DNA of 64,000 bases from Pararoseomonas baculiformis (lineage in GTDB: Bacteria; Pseudomonadota; Alphaproteobacteria; Acetobacterales; Acetobacteraceae), in contig NZ_JAGIZB010000010.1 of assembly GCF_017813395.1 (NCBI RefSeq), positions 117,235-181,234 on the forward strand, read 5' to 3'. The notes beneath the pieces were generated by a model that had not been told where the DNA came from, searched no databases, and saw nothing but the letters and a program-made list of their open reading frames with translations. Positions within the stretch are counted from its first letter, which is position 1. Each line of letters begins with the position of its first letter. Positions 54,801 through 62,374 of the stretch are shown here, piece after piece. Made by a program: the position numbers and the translations under genes.

Positions 54801-55384
54801 CCTTGCCGAGGCTCGCGCCGCTCGACGCGAGCGGGCAGCTCGACGTCATCTATGCCGGCATCTTCGGCTACTCGCCCCCGGCGGCGGCGAAGGCCTATCT
54901 GCTGGGCGCGCTTCGCGCCGGAATGGGCCTGCCGGATCTTGCCACCTGGCTCGCCCAGCTGCCCGAGGCCGCGGTGGCCTTCAAGGCCGCCCATCCCACC
55001 GGCCTCTGGATCCCGGACCTCGCGGGCGCCGCCGTGGTCCGTGCCTATGACGCCATGCTGGACATGAACCCGGATCCGGTGAGCCTGCTGATCTGGAAGC
55101 CTTTCGTGCAGGATCCCGGCGCGCTGCGCGTGCTCTACAAGACGCTGATGGACACGGAGATCCACGCCGCGCTCCACGAGGGCATGAGCACAGAGGCCTG
55201 GGTGGCCGCGCATTACCACGCGGCGCTGGAGCGAGACGCGCTGCCGGCGGAGCTGGCCCATTCGGCCGGGCTGGTCGCCGCGGGCCTGGTCTCGCCGCTC
55301 GACATGGCATTCGCCATCGGAGAGCTGCAGCCCCTGATCGAGCCGCAGCGCGTCTCGACCACGATCAGCGTGGACCTGCTCTGA
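51818..55384 (+). CDS. Large modular surface-type protein: cadherin-like, Calx-beta and DUF4214-like repeats
   Basis: A 1188-residue protein without an N-terminal signal peptide. About 110-215 look cadherin-like (LENDVGAVIGDLTATDPDSP); a Pro-Ala hinge follows (about 218-245); two Calx-beta-like domains (about 290-405 and 425-540) are separated by poly-Pro hinges near 404-420 and 548-560. The rest is two related blocks, each a beta segment (IAFADGQLVF; ITFADGRLEL) followed by four helical DUF4214-like units such as VVQAYDAVLDLVPDQAALARW and VVRAYDAMLDMNPDPVSLLIW. The hydrophobic C-terminus (TTISVDLL) and lack of a signal fit type I secretion, but no ABC exporter genes lie in the window. Adhesion or surface function is inferred. 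A second ATG at 51839 is possible. Confidence 0.75.
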   Translation: MTRAEPKMAITAAGNMPATILENGRAGDWSALLTLSGAEGATDVMLTGEDAGLFDAVLGAGGRVLVTPAGALDREAFGRGADPLLDFGLSVRIGGLWQPVQGGWSVTLLGLDDTAPSGLRFTSGGVVLENDVGAVIGDLTATDPDSPATRLEYRVLWPDSAFFDITGNTLRLRPGVDLLRQGGTTREVMIAVSDGLNEAAFSLPVTVLDVTSQDDTPSPAPAPAPAPAPAPTPVPVSIPAPVPTAGTGSSGSVEEASVPATATTPTAAQPASSATPAAGTAAPAPVPADVIVTSTGSRLAVSEGGANDSFTIQLSRQPDAAVTVTMTVGADLNLARSASGTQGKTVAFTIAPADWNKPRNVIVFAAHDTQYEGLETARISITTASADPAFSGLAGRGADVLVYDDDPSPSPPPPPPPPPAGTPPGLVLVETSTVTAVAERGAGDSMTVALATRPLANVTVTLRGGPDLLLGLSGDGAAPSVVLTFTPADWASPRAVMISAVADALVEGTETAQIAFTLASDDPAYNRLAVPTMPVQVFDSVATPGNSPAPPPPPPPPSNTLSPGGRSELGAMSREGEAVLLRRAADAAGIAEHGDGLLVTWRDGTSTQLTGVSSIAFADGQLVFGGGSAAARALRAYEAIWGDAPAPGNLSHTAGLLARGTVGMEAVTSSLLGTAQWQVRSASLTQSQKIQLIYQDVIGHAAPADALAYLNWASGAGASLAQIAAMLIDTPQAAAFTEQRNASGIWLMSPTEHSVVQAYDAVLDLVPDQAALARWSLLLDSGALTLRQLYNHLAATELFEARHARQSNAAFVEAAYEQALERPAGRGELQWSRLVLDQGAATRVDLLYALGTSQVAGQAPGSGHVEQTAYALRQEDGEVLARGESLADLAISLDGHVVTTRAVGDVARISVAQNGVALRWKDGSTVRLGNVEEITFADGRLELDGTSRAAAVTRLYEAFIGARPPGASIADWEGRMEAGVTLRDFAIAFHQAGAALPRLAPLDASGQLDVIYAGIFGYSPPAAAKAYLLGALRAGMGLPDLATWLAQLPEAAVAFKAAHPTGLWIPDLAGAAVVRAYDAMLDMNPDPVSLLIWKPFVQDPGALRVLYKTLMDTEIHAALHEGMSTEAWVAAHYHAALERDALPAELAHSAGLVAAGLVSPLDMAFAIGELQPLIEPQRVSTTISVDLL

Positions 55385-55837
55385 TCAGGGCACGGCGGAT
55401 ATCTCGCGCTTCAGGCAGCGCAGCGTGAAGGCGCTGCGCGTGTGCCGCACCCCGGGAAGGCGGTAGATCTTCTCGCGCAGCAGGTTCTCATAACCCGCGG
55501 TGCCGCCCACCGCGGCCTTGATGATGTAGTCGTATTCCCCCGTGACGAGATGGCATTCGAGGATCTCGGGAATGGAATGCACCGCCTCCTCGAAGCGCCG
55601 CAGCGCGCCCTCGTCATGCTTCTCCATCATCACCTCGAGGAACACCGTGTCGGGCATACCCAGCGCCGCCTGGTCCAGCAGCGCGGCATAGCCCTTGATC
55701 ACGCCCGCCGCTTCCAGCCGCTTCACCCGGGTCCAGCACGGAGAGGGGGAGAGCCCCACCTCCTCGGCCAGCTCCGCGTTTGAGAGCCGGCCGCGCCTGG
55801 CCAGGGCGCGAAGGATTCGTCGGTCCGTGGCGTCCAT
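55385..55837 (-). CDS. Lrp/AsnC family transcriptional regulator
   Basis: A 150-residue regulator: an N-terminal winged helix-turn-helix (DATDRRILRALARRGRLSNAELA...SPSPCWTRVKRLE) and a C-terminal RAM/ACT-like domain (VFLEVMMEKHDEGAL, HLVTGEYDYIIKA). It is divergent from the indolepyruvate ferredoxin oxidoreductase gene with 158 bp between starts, so it probably controls that gene in response to an amino acid. The HTH begins right after ATG 55837; the in-frame ATG at 55984 is not credible. Its stop codon abuts that of the modular protein (TGATCA). Confidence 0.93.
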   Translation of the reverse strand: MDATDRRILRALARRGRLSNAELAEEVGLSPSPCWTRVKRLEAAGVIKGYAALLDQAALGMPDTVFLEVMMEKHDEGALRRFEEAVHSIPEILECHLVTGEYDYIIKAAVGGTAGYENLLREKIYRLPGVRHTRSAFTLRCLKREISAVP

Positions 55838-55995
55838 GTTTCCTCCCCGGGGTTTCCCCGTTCTTGTGGAAGCTTCTTCCGTCCTTTCGGCGGTGCACCA
55901 TGAAAAACGGAACGAAACCGCCGGGTATTCCGGTCCATTCTCTCCCATATCTCGATTGAGAACGAGCCCCGGAAGAGGGCCCAAGGGAGTCGTCG
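55838..55995. promoter_or_regulatory. Divergent regulatory region lrp-like / iorA-like
   Basis: 158 bp with a lower GC content than its surroundings. It contains an inverted repeat CGGCGGT (55888-55894) / ACCGCCG (55917-55923) and a GGAAGCTTC palindrome near 55868-55876. Either could bind the Lrp-like regulator, but neither was matched to a known site. Confidence 0.4.
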
Positions 55996-58900
55996 ATGGG
56001 AAGCGTGCAACGGGCCAGGATGCGGCTGGAGGATCGCTGGGAGTCGAGCGCCGATCCGGTGCTGATGACTGGCATCCAGGCCCTTGTCCGGCTGCCGCTG
56101 GAACAGCGGGCGCTGGACCGTGCGGCCGGGCATGATACGGCGGGCTTCGTCACGGGCTACCGGGGCAGCCCGCTCGGCGTCTATGACAAGGAGCTGCAGA
56201 AGCAGGCCAGGCGATTGGAGGAGGCCGGGGTGGTCTTCCAGCCCGGCCTGAACGAGGATCTGGCCGCTACCGCCGCCTGGGGCAGCCAGCAGTCCCATCT
56301 CTTCGGGGACGGGAAGAAGGATGGCGTCTTCGCCATCTGGTACGGCAAGGGCCCGGGGGTGGACCGCAGCGGCGATGCGCTGCGCCATGCCAACATGGCC
56401 GGCACCGCGCCGCTGGGCGGTGTTCTTGCACTGGCGGGCGACGATCCCTCCGCGAAATCGTCCACCGTCGCCAATGCCTCGGACCATGCCTTCATGGATC
56501 TGGAGATCCCGTTCCTCGATCCCTCCGGCGTCGGGGAGATCCTGGAATTCGGCCTGAAGGGCATCGCCCTCTCGCGCTTCGCCGGCACCTGGGCGGCGAT
56601 GAAATGCGTGGCCGACACCATGGATGCCAGCGCCACCTTCCGCATCGATCCGGCCTGGAGCCCCGTCATCCCCGAAGGCGATTTCGAGGGCGAGGACGGC
56701 CGCCATATCCGCCTGCGCGACATCGTCCTGGCGCAGGAACGCCGGCTGCGCCTGACACGCCTGCCCGCCGCCATCGCCTTCGCCCGGGCCAACGGGCTGG
56801 ACCGGGTGGTGCTCGATTCCCCCCGCCCGCGCTTCGGCATCGCGGCGCGCGGGAAGGCCTATGCGACGCTCCGCCAGGCCATGCTCGATCTCGGGATCGA
56901 CGACACGGCCGCGCGCCTGCTTGGGCTGCGGATCTGGAAGGTCGGCCTGGCCTGGCCGCTGGATGCGGAGGCCGCGCGCGCCTTCGCCCAGGGCCTGGAG
57001 GAGGTGCTGGTCGTCGAGGACCGCCGCTCCTTCCTCGAAGCCCAGCTGCGGGACGCGCTTTACGGCCTGCCCGGCGCGCCCCGGATCACCGGCAAGCGGG
57101 GGGCGGATGGTGCGCCCCTCCTCTCCGAGCTGACGGAGCTCGACGCAGCCGCTGTCGCACGCGCTCTCGATGCGCGGCTCCCGCGGGAGGGGCGGCCGGA
57201 TTCCATGGCCGCGCGCCTCGCCTCGCTGAAGGCGCTGGCCGAAGCCGCGCGCCCGCCGCTCGCCTTGCGCCAGCCCTGGTTCTGCCCGGGCTGCCCGCAT
57301 AACAGCTCCACGAAGGTACCCGAGGGTTCCCGTGCCATGGCGGGCATCGGCTGCCACTACATGGCCACCTGGATGGACCGGGATACCGAGGTCTTCACCC
57401 AGATGGGCGGGGAGGGCGCGCCCTGGCTCGGCCAGATGGCCTTTGTGAACACGCCCCATGTCTTCGCCAATCTCGGGGACGGAACCTATTCGCATTCCGG
57501 CAGCCTCGCCGTGCGCGCCGCGGTCGCGGCCAAGGCCAGCATCACCTACAAGATCCTGGTGAATGGCGCGGTCGCCATGACCGGCGGCCAGACGCCGGAG
57601 GCCGAGATGACCGTGCCCCGCATCGCCGCGCAGATGGCGGCGGAGGGCGTGGCCGCCATCGCCGTCGTCTCCGACGATCCCGCGCGCCACCAGGACGACC
57701 CGCTGATGCCGGGGGGCGTCGCCTTCCACCATCGCGACCGGCTGGATGCCGTGCAGAAGGAGCTGCGCGGGACCAAGGGCGTGACGATCCTGATCTACGA
57801 CCAGGAATGCGCGACCGAACGCCGCCGCCACCGCAAGCGCGGCACCGCGGCGAAGGCCACGCGCCGCGTCGTCATCAATCCCCGGGTCTGCGAGGATTGC
57901 GGCGATTGCGGCGTTCAGTCCAACTGCCTTGCCGTGCAGCCCGTGCAGACCGAGTTCGGCCAGAAGCGCGCGATCGACCAGAGCGCCTGCAACCAGGACT
58001 TCTCCTGCCTCAAGGGCTTCTGCCCCTCTTTCGTCACGCTGGAAGGCGCGGAGGTCGCGGCGCATCCGGAAGCCGTCTCCGCGCCTGCCGTGCTGCCGGA
58101 ACCCGTGCTGCCCGCCCTGCGCGGCGAGGCCTGGAATGTCGTGCTCGCCGGAATCGGCGGGCAGGGCGTCACGGCGCTCTCCGCCATCCTCGCCATGGCC
58201 GCGCATGTCGATGGGCGCCCCGTGCGCAGCATGGACCAGCTCGGACTGGCCCAGAAGGGCGGCGGCGTGCAAGCCCAGCTCCGCATCGGCGCGGAGGGTG
58301 CGGCGCCGGAGACCCTCGCCGGGCCGCGCATCGGCGCGGGGCAGGCGGACCTGCTGATCGCGGCGGATGCCATCGGCGCCCATGGCGCCGCCGTGCGCCC
58401 GCTCCTCTCCCCGGATCGCACGGCCAGCGTGGTGAATGCCGAACTGGCGGCGACGGCCGGCTTCCTTCTTGGCGCACCGCGCGCCGAGGCCAGTCCCATC
58501 CTCGAAAACCTTCGCGCCGTGTCGCGCGACCTGCTGGCGCTGCCCGCCGCGCATCGCGTGGAGGAGGCGCTGGGCGACGTCATCTTCCTCAATGTGTTTC
58601 TGCTCGGCACGGCCTGGCAGCGCGGCCTGCTGCCGCTCTCCCTCGCCGCCATCGAGCGTGCGCTGGAGCTGAACGGCACGGCCGTGGAGCGCAACAAGCA
58701 GGCCTTCGCCCTCGGCCGCGCCGCCGCGCTTGAGGAGCCCGCCGGCCCGCCGGCGCCGGAGACGCTGGATGCTCTGGTGGCACGCCGGGTCGCGGATCTC
58801 ACCGCTTACCAGAACGCCGCCTATGCGCGCCGCTACGCCGATGCCGTCGCGCAGGTCCGGGCGGCGCCGGGTGCCGACGAGGCCCTGGCCCGCGCCGTCG

Positions 58901-59406
58901 CCATCCAGCTGCACCGCCTGATGGCCTACAAGGATGAGTACGAGGTCGCCCGCCTCCATGCCGATGCCGCCTGGCAGGCCTCGCTCGACACGCATTTCAC
59001 CGGCACGCGGCGCAAGGTGCTGCATCTCGCGCCGCCGGTTCTCTCCCGCCCGGATCCCGATACGGGCCGCCCGGTGAAGCGCAGCTTCGGCCCCTGGATG
59101 ATCCGTGCCATGGGGCTGCTGCGCCACGGCAAGATCCTGCGCGGCACCGCGCTGGATCCCTTTGGCCGCACCGAGGAGCGCCGCACCGAGCGCGCGCTGA
59201 TCGAGGAGTTCCGCGCCGGGCTGGACGCCATGCTGCCGCGGCTCGACGCGACCACGCGCGACACGGTTCGCGAATGGGTGGAAGCCTGGGGCGGCATCCG
59301 CGGCTTCGGCCCCGTCAAGGAAGCGAACATCGCCCGGACCCGCCCGCGCCTGGCCGCCATCGCCGCGCGGCTGGATGCGCCCGCCATGCCCATGGCAGCC
59401 GAATGA
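55996..59406 (+). CDS. Indolepyruvate ferredoxin oxidoreductase, single-chain (IorA-IorB fusion)
   Basis: A 1136-residue fused 2-oxoacid:ferredoxin oxidoreductase that decarboxylates aryl (and possibly branched-chain) 2-oxoacids to acyl-CoA in aromatic or branched amino-acid breakdown. The N-terminal pyrimidine domain has GFVTGYRGSPLGVYD; the TPP domain begins near WFCPGCPHNSST with GGEGAPWLG and GDGTYSHSG; cysteines Cys632, Cys635, Cys638 and others (CEDCGDCGVQSNC) and Cys665 onward (CNQDFSCLKGFC) form a ferredoxin-like region; the gamma-like domain starts GIGGQGVTALSAILA. It is controlled presumably by the divergent Lrp-like gene. Confidence 0.93.
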   Translation: MGSVQRARMRLEDRWESSADPVLMTGIQALVRLPLEQRALDRAAGHDTAGFVTGYRGSPLGVYDKELQKQARRLEEAGVVFQPGLNEDLAATAAWGSQQSHLFGDGKKDGVFAIWYGKGPGVDRSGDALRHANMAGTAPLGGVLALAGDDPSAKSSTVANASDHAFMDLEIPFLDPSGVGEILEFGLKGIALSRFAGTWAAMKCVADTMDASATFRIDPAWSPVIPEGDFEGEDGRHIRLRDIVLAQERRLRLTRLPAAIAFARANGLDRVVLDSPRPRFGIAARGKAYATLRQAMLDLGIDDTAARLLGLRIWKVGLAWPLDAEAARAFAQGLEEVLVVEDRRSFLEAQLRDALYGLPGAPRITGKRGADGAPLLSELTELDAAAVARALDARLPREGRPDSMAARLASLKALAEAARPPLALRQPWFCPGCPHNSSTKVPEGSRAMAGIGCHYMATWMDRDTEVFTQMGGEGAPWLGQMAFVNTPHVFANLGDGTYSHSGSLAVRAAVAAKASITYKILVNGAVAMTGGQTPEAEMTVPRIAAQMAAEGVAAIAVVSDDPARHQDDPLMPGGVAFHHRDRLDAVQKELRGTKGVTILIYDQECATERRRHRKRGTAAKATRRVVINPRVCEDCGDCGVQSNCLAVQPVQTEFGQKRAIDQSACNQDFSCLKGFCPSFVTLEGAEVAAHPEAVSAPAVLPEPVLPALRGEAWNVVLAGIGGQGVTALSAILAMAAHVDGRPVRSMDQLGLAQKGGGVQAQLRIGAEGAAPETLAGPRIGAGQADLLIAADAIGAHGAAVRPLLSPDRTASVVNAELAATAGFLLGAPRAEASPILENLRAVSRDLLALPAAHRVEEALGDVIFLNVFLLGTAWQRGLLPLSLAAIERALELNGTAVERNKQAFALGRAAALEEPAGPPAPETLDALVARRVADLTAYQNAAYARRYADAVAQVRAAPGADEALARAVAIQLHRLMAYKDEYEVARLHADAAWQASLDTHFTGTRRKVLHLAPPVLSRPDPDTGRPVKRSFGPWMIRAMGLLRHGKILRGTALDPFGRTEERRTERALIEEFRAGLDAMLPRLDATTRDTVREWVEAWGGIRGFGPVKEANIARTRPRLAAIAARLDAPAMPMAAE

Positions 59407-59425
59407 GGAGGGCCGGCGCCGCGCC

Positions 59426-60034
59426 CTACCGCCGCGGCGCCGTCGTCCCGAAGGTCAGCACGCCCTGGGTTCCCGCGCCCGGATCGGCATCCCCGGTGAA
59501 GGCGAGCGCGAAGTCCGGCCGTCCTTCCTGTCCGGAGGAAAGTCGATAGGTGATCTGCCGCGCCATGCCCGCGCCGGGCACGGGCACCTGCCCGTCGAAG
59601 GCGCGTGTTACCGTCAGCCCCGGGCGGCGCACGCCTTCGGCCAGCCGAACGAACAGCGCCTCCGCCGTCTCCACATCCATCCGCTGCAGCCGCATGGAGC
59701 AGGCGAGGGGGCGCGTGGTGAGGATCAGCACAAGCCCGCCCGTGGACTGGCCCCTGGCTGCCATCACCTGCCCCTGCGCGCGCCCGAGCAAGGCCGCCGC
59801 GCGTTCGGCGGGAAGGGCGGTGAAGCCGGCCTGGCGTGCCGCAGCCGCGCTGTCCCCGCCCGTCAGCACCCGCGCGCAGATCTGCATGAAGCTGCCCATC
59901 GCCGCCGCGGTCTCCTCCGTCAGCGGCGCGGCCGCATGGCCGGGAAGGGGCGCCAGCAGCACCGCCAGAAGCAGCAGAACTGGACGGCGCCGCGCAGAGG
60001 CGCACCAATAGGAAAAACGGGGAAACGATGCCAT
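59426..60034 (-). CDS. Putative secreted protein of unknown function
   Basis: A 202-residue protein with an N-terminal hydrophobic stretch (RRRPVLLLLAVLLAPLPGHAAA) that looks like a signal peptide cleaved after GHA. The mature part has two cysteines (MQICARVL and PLACSMRL), possibly disulfide bonded. I do not recognise a family. Its proposed ATG (60034) overlaps the ATG of the divergent acyl-CoA dehydrogenase gene; an upstream ATG at 60070 would overlap more. It is convergent with the oxidoreductase gene, 19 bp apart. Confidence 0.6.
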   Translation of the reverse strand: MASFPRFSYWCASARRRPVLLLLAVLLAPLPGHAAAPLTEETAAAMGSFMQICARVLTGGDSAAAARQAGFTALPAERAAALLGRAQGQVMAARGQSTGGLVLILTTRPLACSMRLQRMDVETAEALFVRLAEGVRRPGLTVTRAFDGQVPVPGAGMARQITYRLSSGQEGRPDFALAFTGDADPGAGTQGVLTFGTTAPRR

Positions 60035-61187
60035 GCCGCTGGATAGCGCCTTCGACCTGCCCGAGGACACCCGCGCCCTGCGGGAGACCGCTCAGGATTT
60101 CGCGCGCGACGTACTGGCCCCCAGGGCGCTGGAATGGGACTCCAGCCGCCACTTCCCGGTCGAGGAGATGCGCCAGGCCGCATCCCTGGGCATGGCCGCC
60201 CTCTATGTGCGGGAGGAAAGCGGCGGCGCGGGACTCACCCGCCTGGACGCGGCCGTGGTGTTCGAGGCCCTGGCGACAGGCTGCCCCACCACCTCGGCCT
60301 TCCTGTCCATCCACAACATGGTGGCCTGGATGATCGACCGCTGGGGCAGCGATGCCCAGCGCGCCGAGCATCTTCCCTCGCTCGTCACCATGGAACGCCT
60401 GGCTTCCTACTGCCTGACGGAGCCCGGCTCGGGCAGCGACGCCGCGGCGCTTCGTACCCGGGCCGTGCGCGACAACCAGGGCTATGTGCTGAACGGCGCC
60501 AAGCAGTTCATCTCCGGCGCCGGCACCTCCGATCTCTATCTCACCATGGTCCGCACGGGCGGGGAGGGGCCGGACGGCATCTCCGCCCTTCTGGTGCCGA
60601 AGGAAACGCCCGGCCTCTCCTTCGGCGCGAATGAGAAGAAGATGGGCTGGAACGCCCAGCCCACGCGCGCCATGGAGTTCCAGGACGCGCGCGTGGCAGC
60701 GGATGCCCTGCTGGGCGAGGAAGGCCAGGGCTTCCGCATGGCCATGGCGGGGCTGGATGGAGGCCGCCTGAACATCGCCGCCTGCTCCATTGGCGGTGCC
60801 CAGCGCGCGCTCGACATCGCGCTGGACTACACGCGGGAGCGACGCGCCTTCGGCAAGGCCGTTTCCGATTTCCAGGCGACCCAGTTCCGCCTGGCCGACA
60901 TGGCGACGGAACTGGAGGCTGCCCGCTCCCTGCTCTGGCGCGCCTGCGCGAAGCTGGACAGCAAGGCCCCTGATGCCGGCCCCTTCTGCGCCATGGCCAA
61001 GCGCTTCGCCTCCGACACCGGCCATCGCGTGGCGGATGAGGCGCTGCAGCTCCTGGGCGGCTATGGCTACCTGCATGACTACGGCGTGGAAAAGCTCGTG
61101 CGCGACCTCCGCGTGCACCGCATCCTGGAGGGCACGAACGAGATCATGCGGGTGATCATCGCCCGCCACATGCTCGGGCGACGTTGA
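60033..61187 (+). CDS. Acyl-CoA dehydrogenase, isobutyryl-CoA dehydrogenase-like
   Basis: A 384-residue FAD flavoprotein that would oxidise isobutyryl-CoA or a related short branched acyl-CoA, passing electrons to ETF. It resembles human ACAD8 throughout: CLTEPGSGSDAAALRT, ISGAGTSDLYLTMVRTGG, GWNAQPTRAMEF, GGRLNIAACSIGGAQ and HRILEGTNEIMR with the catalytic Glu366. This would place it in valine breakdown, agreeing with the nearby 2-oxoacid oxidoreductase. A GGGGAAACG stretch precedes the ATG. Confidence 0.9.
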   Translation: MPLDSAFDLPEDTRALRETAQDFARDVLAPRALEWDSSRHFPVEEMRQAASLGMAALYVREESGGAGLTRLDAAVVFEALATGCPTTSAFLSIHNMVAWMIDRWGSDAQRAEHLPSLVTMERLASYCLTEPGSGSDAAALRTRAVRDNQGYVLNGAKQFISGAGTSDLYLTMVRTGGEGPDGISALLVPKETPGLSFGANEKKMGWNAQPTRAMEFQDARVAADALLGEEGQGFRMAMAGLDGGRLNIAACSIGGAQRALDIALDYTRERRAFGKAVSDFQATQFRLADMATELEAARSLLWRACAKLDSKAPDAGPFCAMAKRFASDTGHRVADEALQLLGGYGYLHDYGVEKLVRDLRVHRILEGTNEIMRVIIARHMLGRR

Positions 61188-61199
61188 ACGGGGGTCCCC

Positions 61200-61222
61200 G
61201 GCGGGCCCGGGAGCCCGCCTTT
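61200..61222 (+). terminator. Terminator after acyl-CoA dehydrogenase gene
   Basis: GGCGGGC (61200-61206) pairs with GCCCGCC (61213-61219) around a 6-nt loop, followed by TTT. It lies 13 bp after the stop codon. Confidence 0.65.
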
Positions 61223-61325
61223 CGTTGACAAGCCGGGCGGAACAACCTCACAATTTCGCGATCGAAGCGCCGCGCCGTCGCGTGGCCCGCATCGGCGCCA
61301 GGATGGCGCCAGCTGAGGAGGCCCC

Positions 61326-61691
61326 ATGCCGCGCCGGCACCGGAACCCGTGCATCGGCCCGACCCTCCTCGCGGCGGCCTTTCTCGCGTCCAACCTCCAA
61401 CCCGCCCTGGCCCAGGGTGAGCTGCGCAGCATCACCGTCCCGGCCGAGGGTGGCGTGGTGATACCGCCGCGCAGCACCCCGCGCCTCGCCGCCCGCCCGG
61501 CCAGTGCAGGCACGGGCGTGCCCATCCCGCCCGGCACGGGCCGCGGCGGCCCGGTGCTCCTCCCCGATACCGGGACAGGATTGGGCGTGCCTCTTCTCGG
61601 CATGGTGCTGCCGGCCATTGCCGGCGCCGTCCTCGGCGGCAGCCTCGCCGGCTCCGGTGGCGCCGGCACCGCTCCTGCCCGCACGCGCTGA
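61326..61691 (+). CDS. Small exported protein of unknown function
   Basis: A 121-residue protein with a signal peptide (hydrophobic PTLLAAAFLASNLQPALA, likely cut after ALA) followed by a Pro/Gly/Arg-rich part and a hydrophobic Gly-rich C-terminal segment (LGVPLLGMVLPAIAGAVLGGSLAG). GAGGAGG is 4-10 nt before the ATG. No recognisable domain. A long hairpin follows the stop. Confidence 0.65.
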   Translation: MPRRHRNPCIGPTLLAAAFLASNLQPALAQGELRSITVPAEGGVVIPPRSTPRLAARPASAGTGVPIPPGTGRGGPVLLPDTGTGLGVPLLGMVLPAIAGAVLGGSLAGSGGAGTAPARTR

Positions 61692-61692
61692 G

Positions 61693-61722
61693 CCCGGTCC
61701 GCGCTTCCAGGCGCGGACCGGG
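61693..61722 (+). terminator. Strong hairpin after small exported protein gene
   Basis: A perfect 12-bp stem (61693-61704 with 61711-61722) around TTCCAG, immediately after the stop codon. The T-run is short (GACGTT), so termination may be partial. The rest of 61723-61906 shows no gene. Confidence 0.6.
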
Positions 61723-61906
61723 GCGACGTTCCACGCCCATCCATGACAGACAGCCCGTAAGATACCTGCGTGAGTTCATCGCCGCCCCACGGCGCGGAGG
61801 TCTCCACCGGCTCACCGCAGGAACCGACGGCACTGATCGACCGGGATACGAAAACCTGGCGCGAGATCATCCAGGCCCGGAAGATCATGGCGGAACAGGC
61901 CGGGCG

Positions 61907-62224
61907 TCATTCCTCCTCGGGCGGCGCGGGGCGAGGCTTCAGCACCTCCAGCCGCTGCTTCAGCCGGGTGAGCTGCCTTTGCAGATCGGCGTTTTCCCGC
62001 TGGCACTGGCGCAGCCGGGATTGCGCCGCGTCCAGCAGGTCGGGTGGGGGCGGGCCGGGCTTCCGCCCGGCCTCCTCCGCCATGGTCAGCAATTCCTCCC
62101 AGGAAACGCCCAGGCGCTTCATCAGCCGGTCGGCCGCCAGGGCCGCCGAGGCCCGCTCCCCATCATAATCCGAGCCGAGCCGGGCCAGGATCCGCGCCAG
62201 CCTTGCCGCATCGCTCCCGCGCAT
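61907..62224 (-). CDS. Small conserved protein, DUF2786-like
   Basis: A 105-residue protein. Residues 5-45 (ARLARILARLGSDYDGERASAALAADRL...GVSWEELL) match a short helical module seen in small proteobacterial and phage proteins, DUF2786-like. A charged coiled coil (SRLRQCQRENADLQRQLTRLKQRLEVL) and a Pro/Glu tail follow. Function unknown. ATG 62224 places the module at the start; the upstream frame is Arg/Gly-rich and unlikely. It is divergent from the M20 gene. Confidence 0.7.
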   Translation of the reverse strand: MRGSDAARLARILARLGSDYDGERASAALAADRLMKRLGVSWEELLTMAEEAGRKPGPPPPDLLDAAQSRLRQCQRENADLQRQLTRLKQRLEVLKPRPAPPEEE

Positions 62225-62374
62225 CCTACCTCCGCGGCCCCGCCAAAACGGGTTGAAGCCGCGCGCCGGACCAGGGTTGCCCCGGCGCCACGAAAACCTG
62301 CCCCCGGGGCTGCCCCGGCACGGCATTCCGCCCTATTCCCTGGGCGGAACCGAGAAGAGGAGGGCGTCCGCCCC

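Noticed and set aside
55723..59127. 1134-codon minus-strand frame antisense to the indolepyruvate oxidoreductase
   Set aside because: Shadow of a gene with clear TPP and Fe-S motifs on the plus strand.
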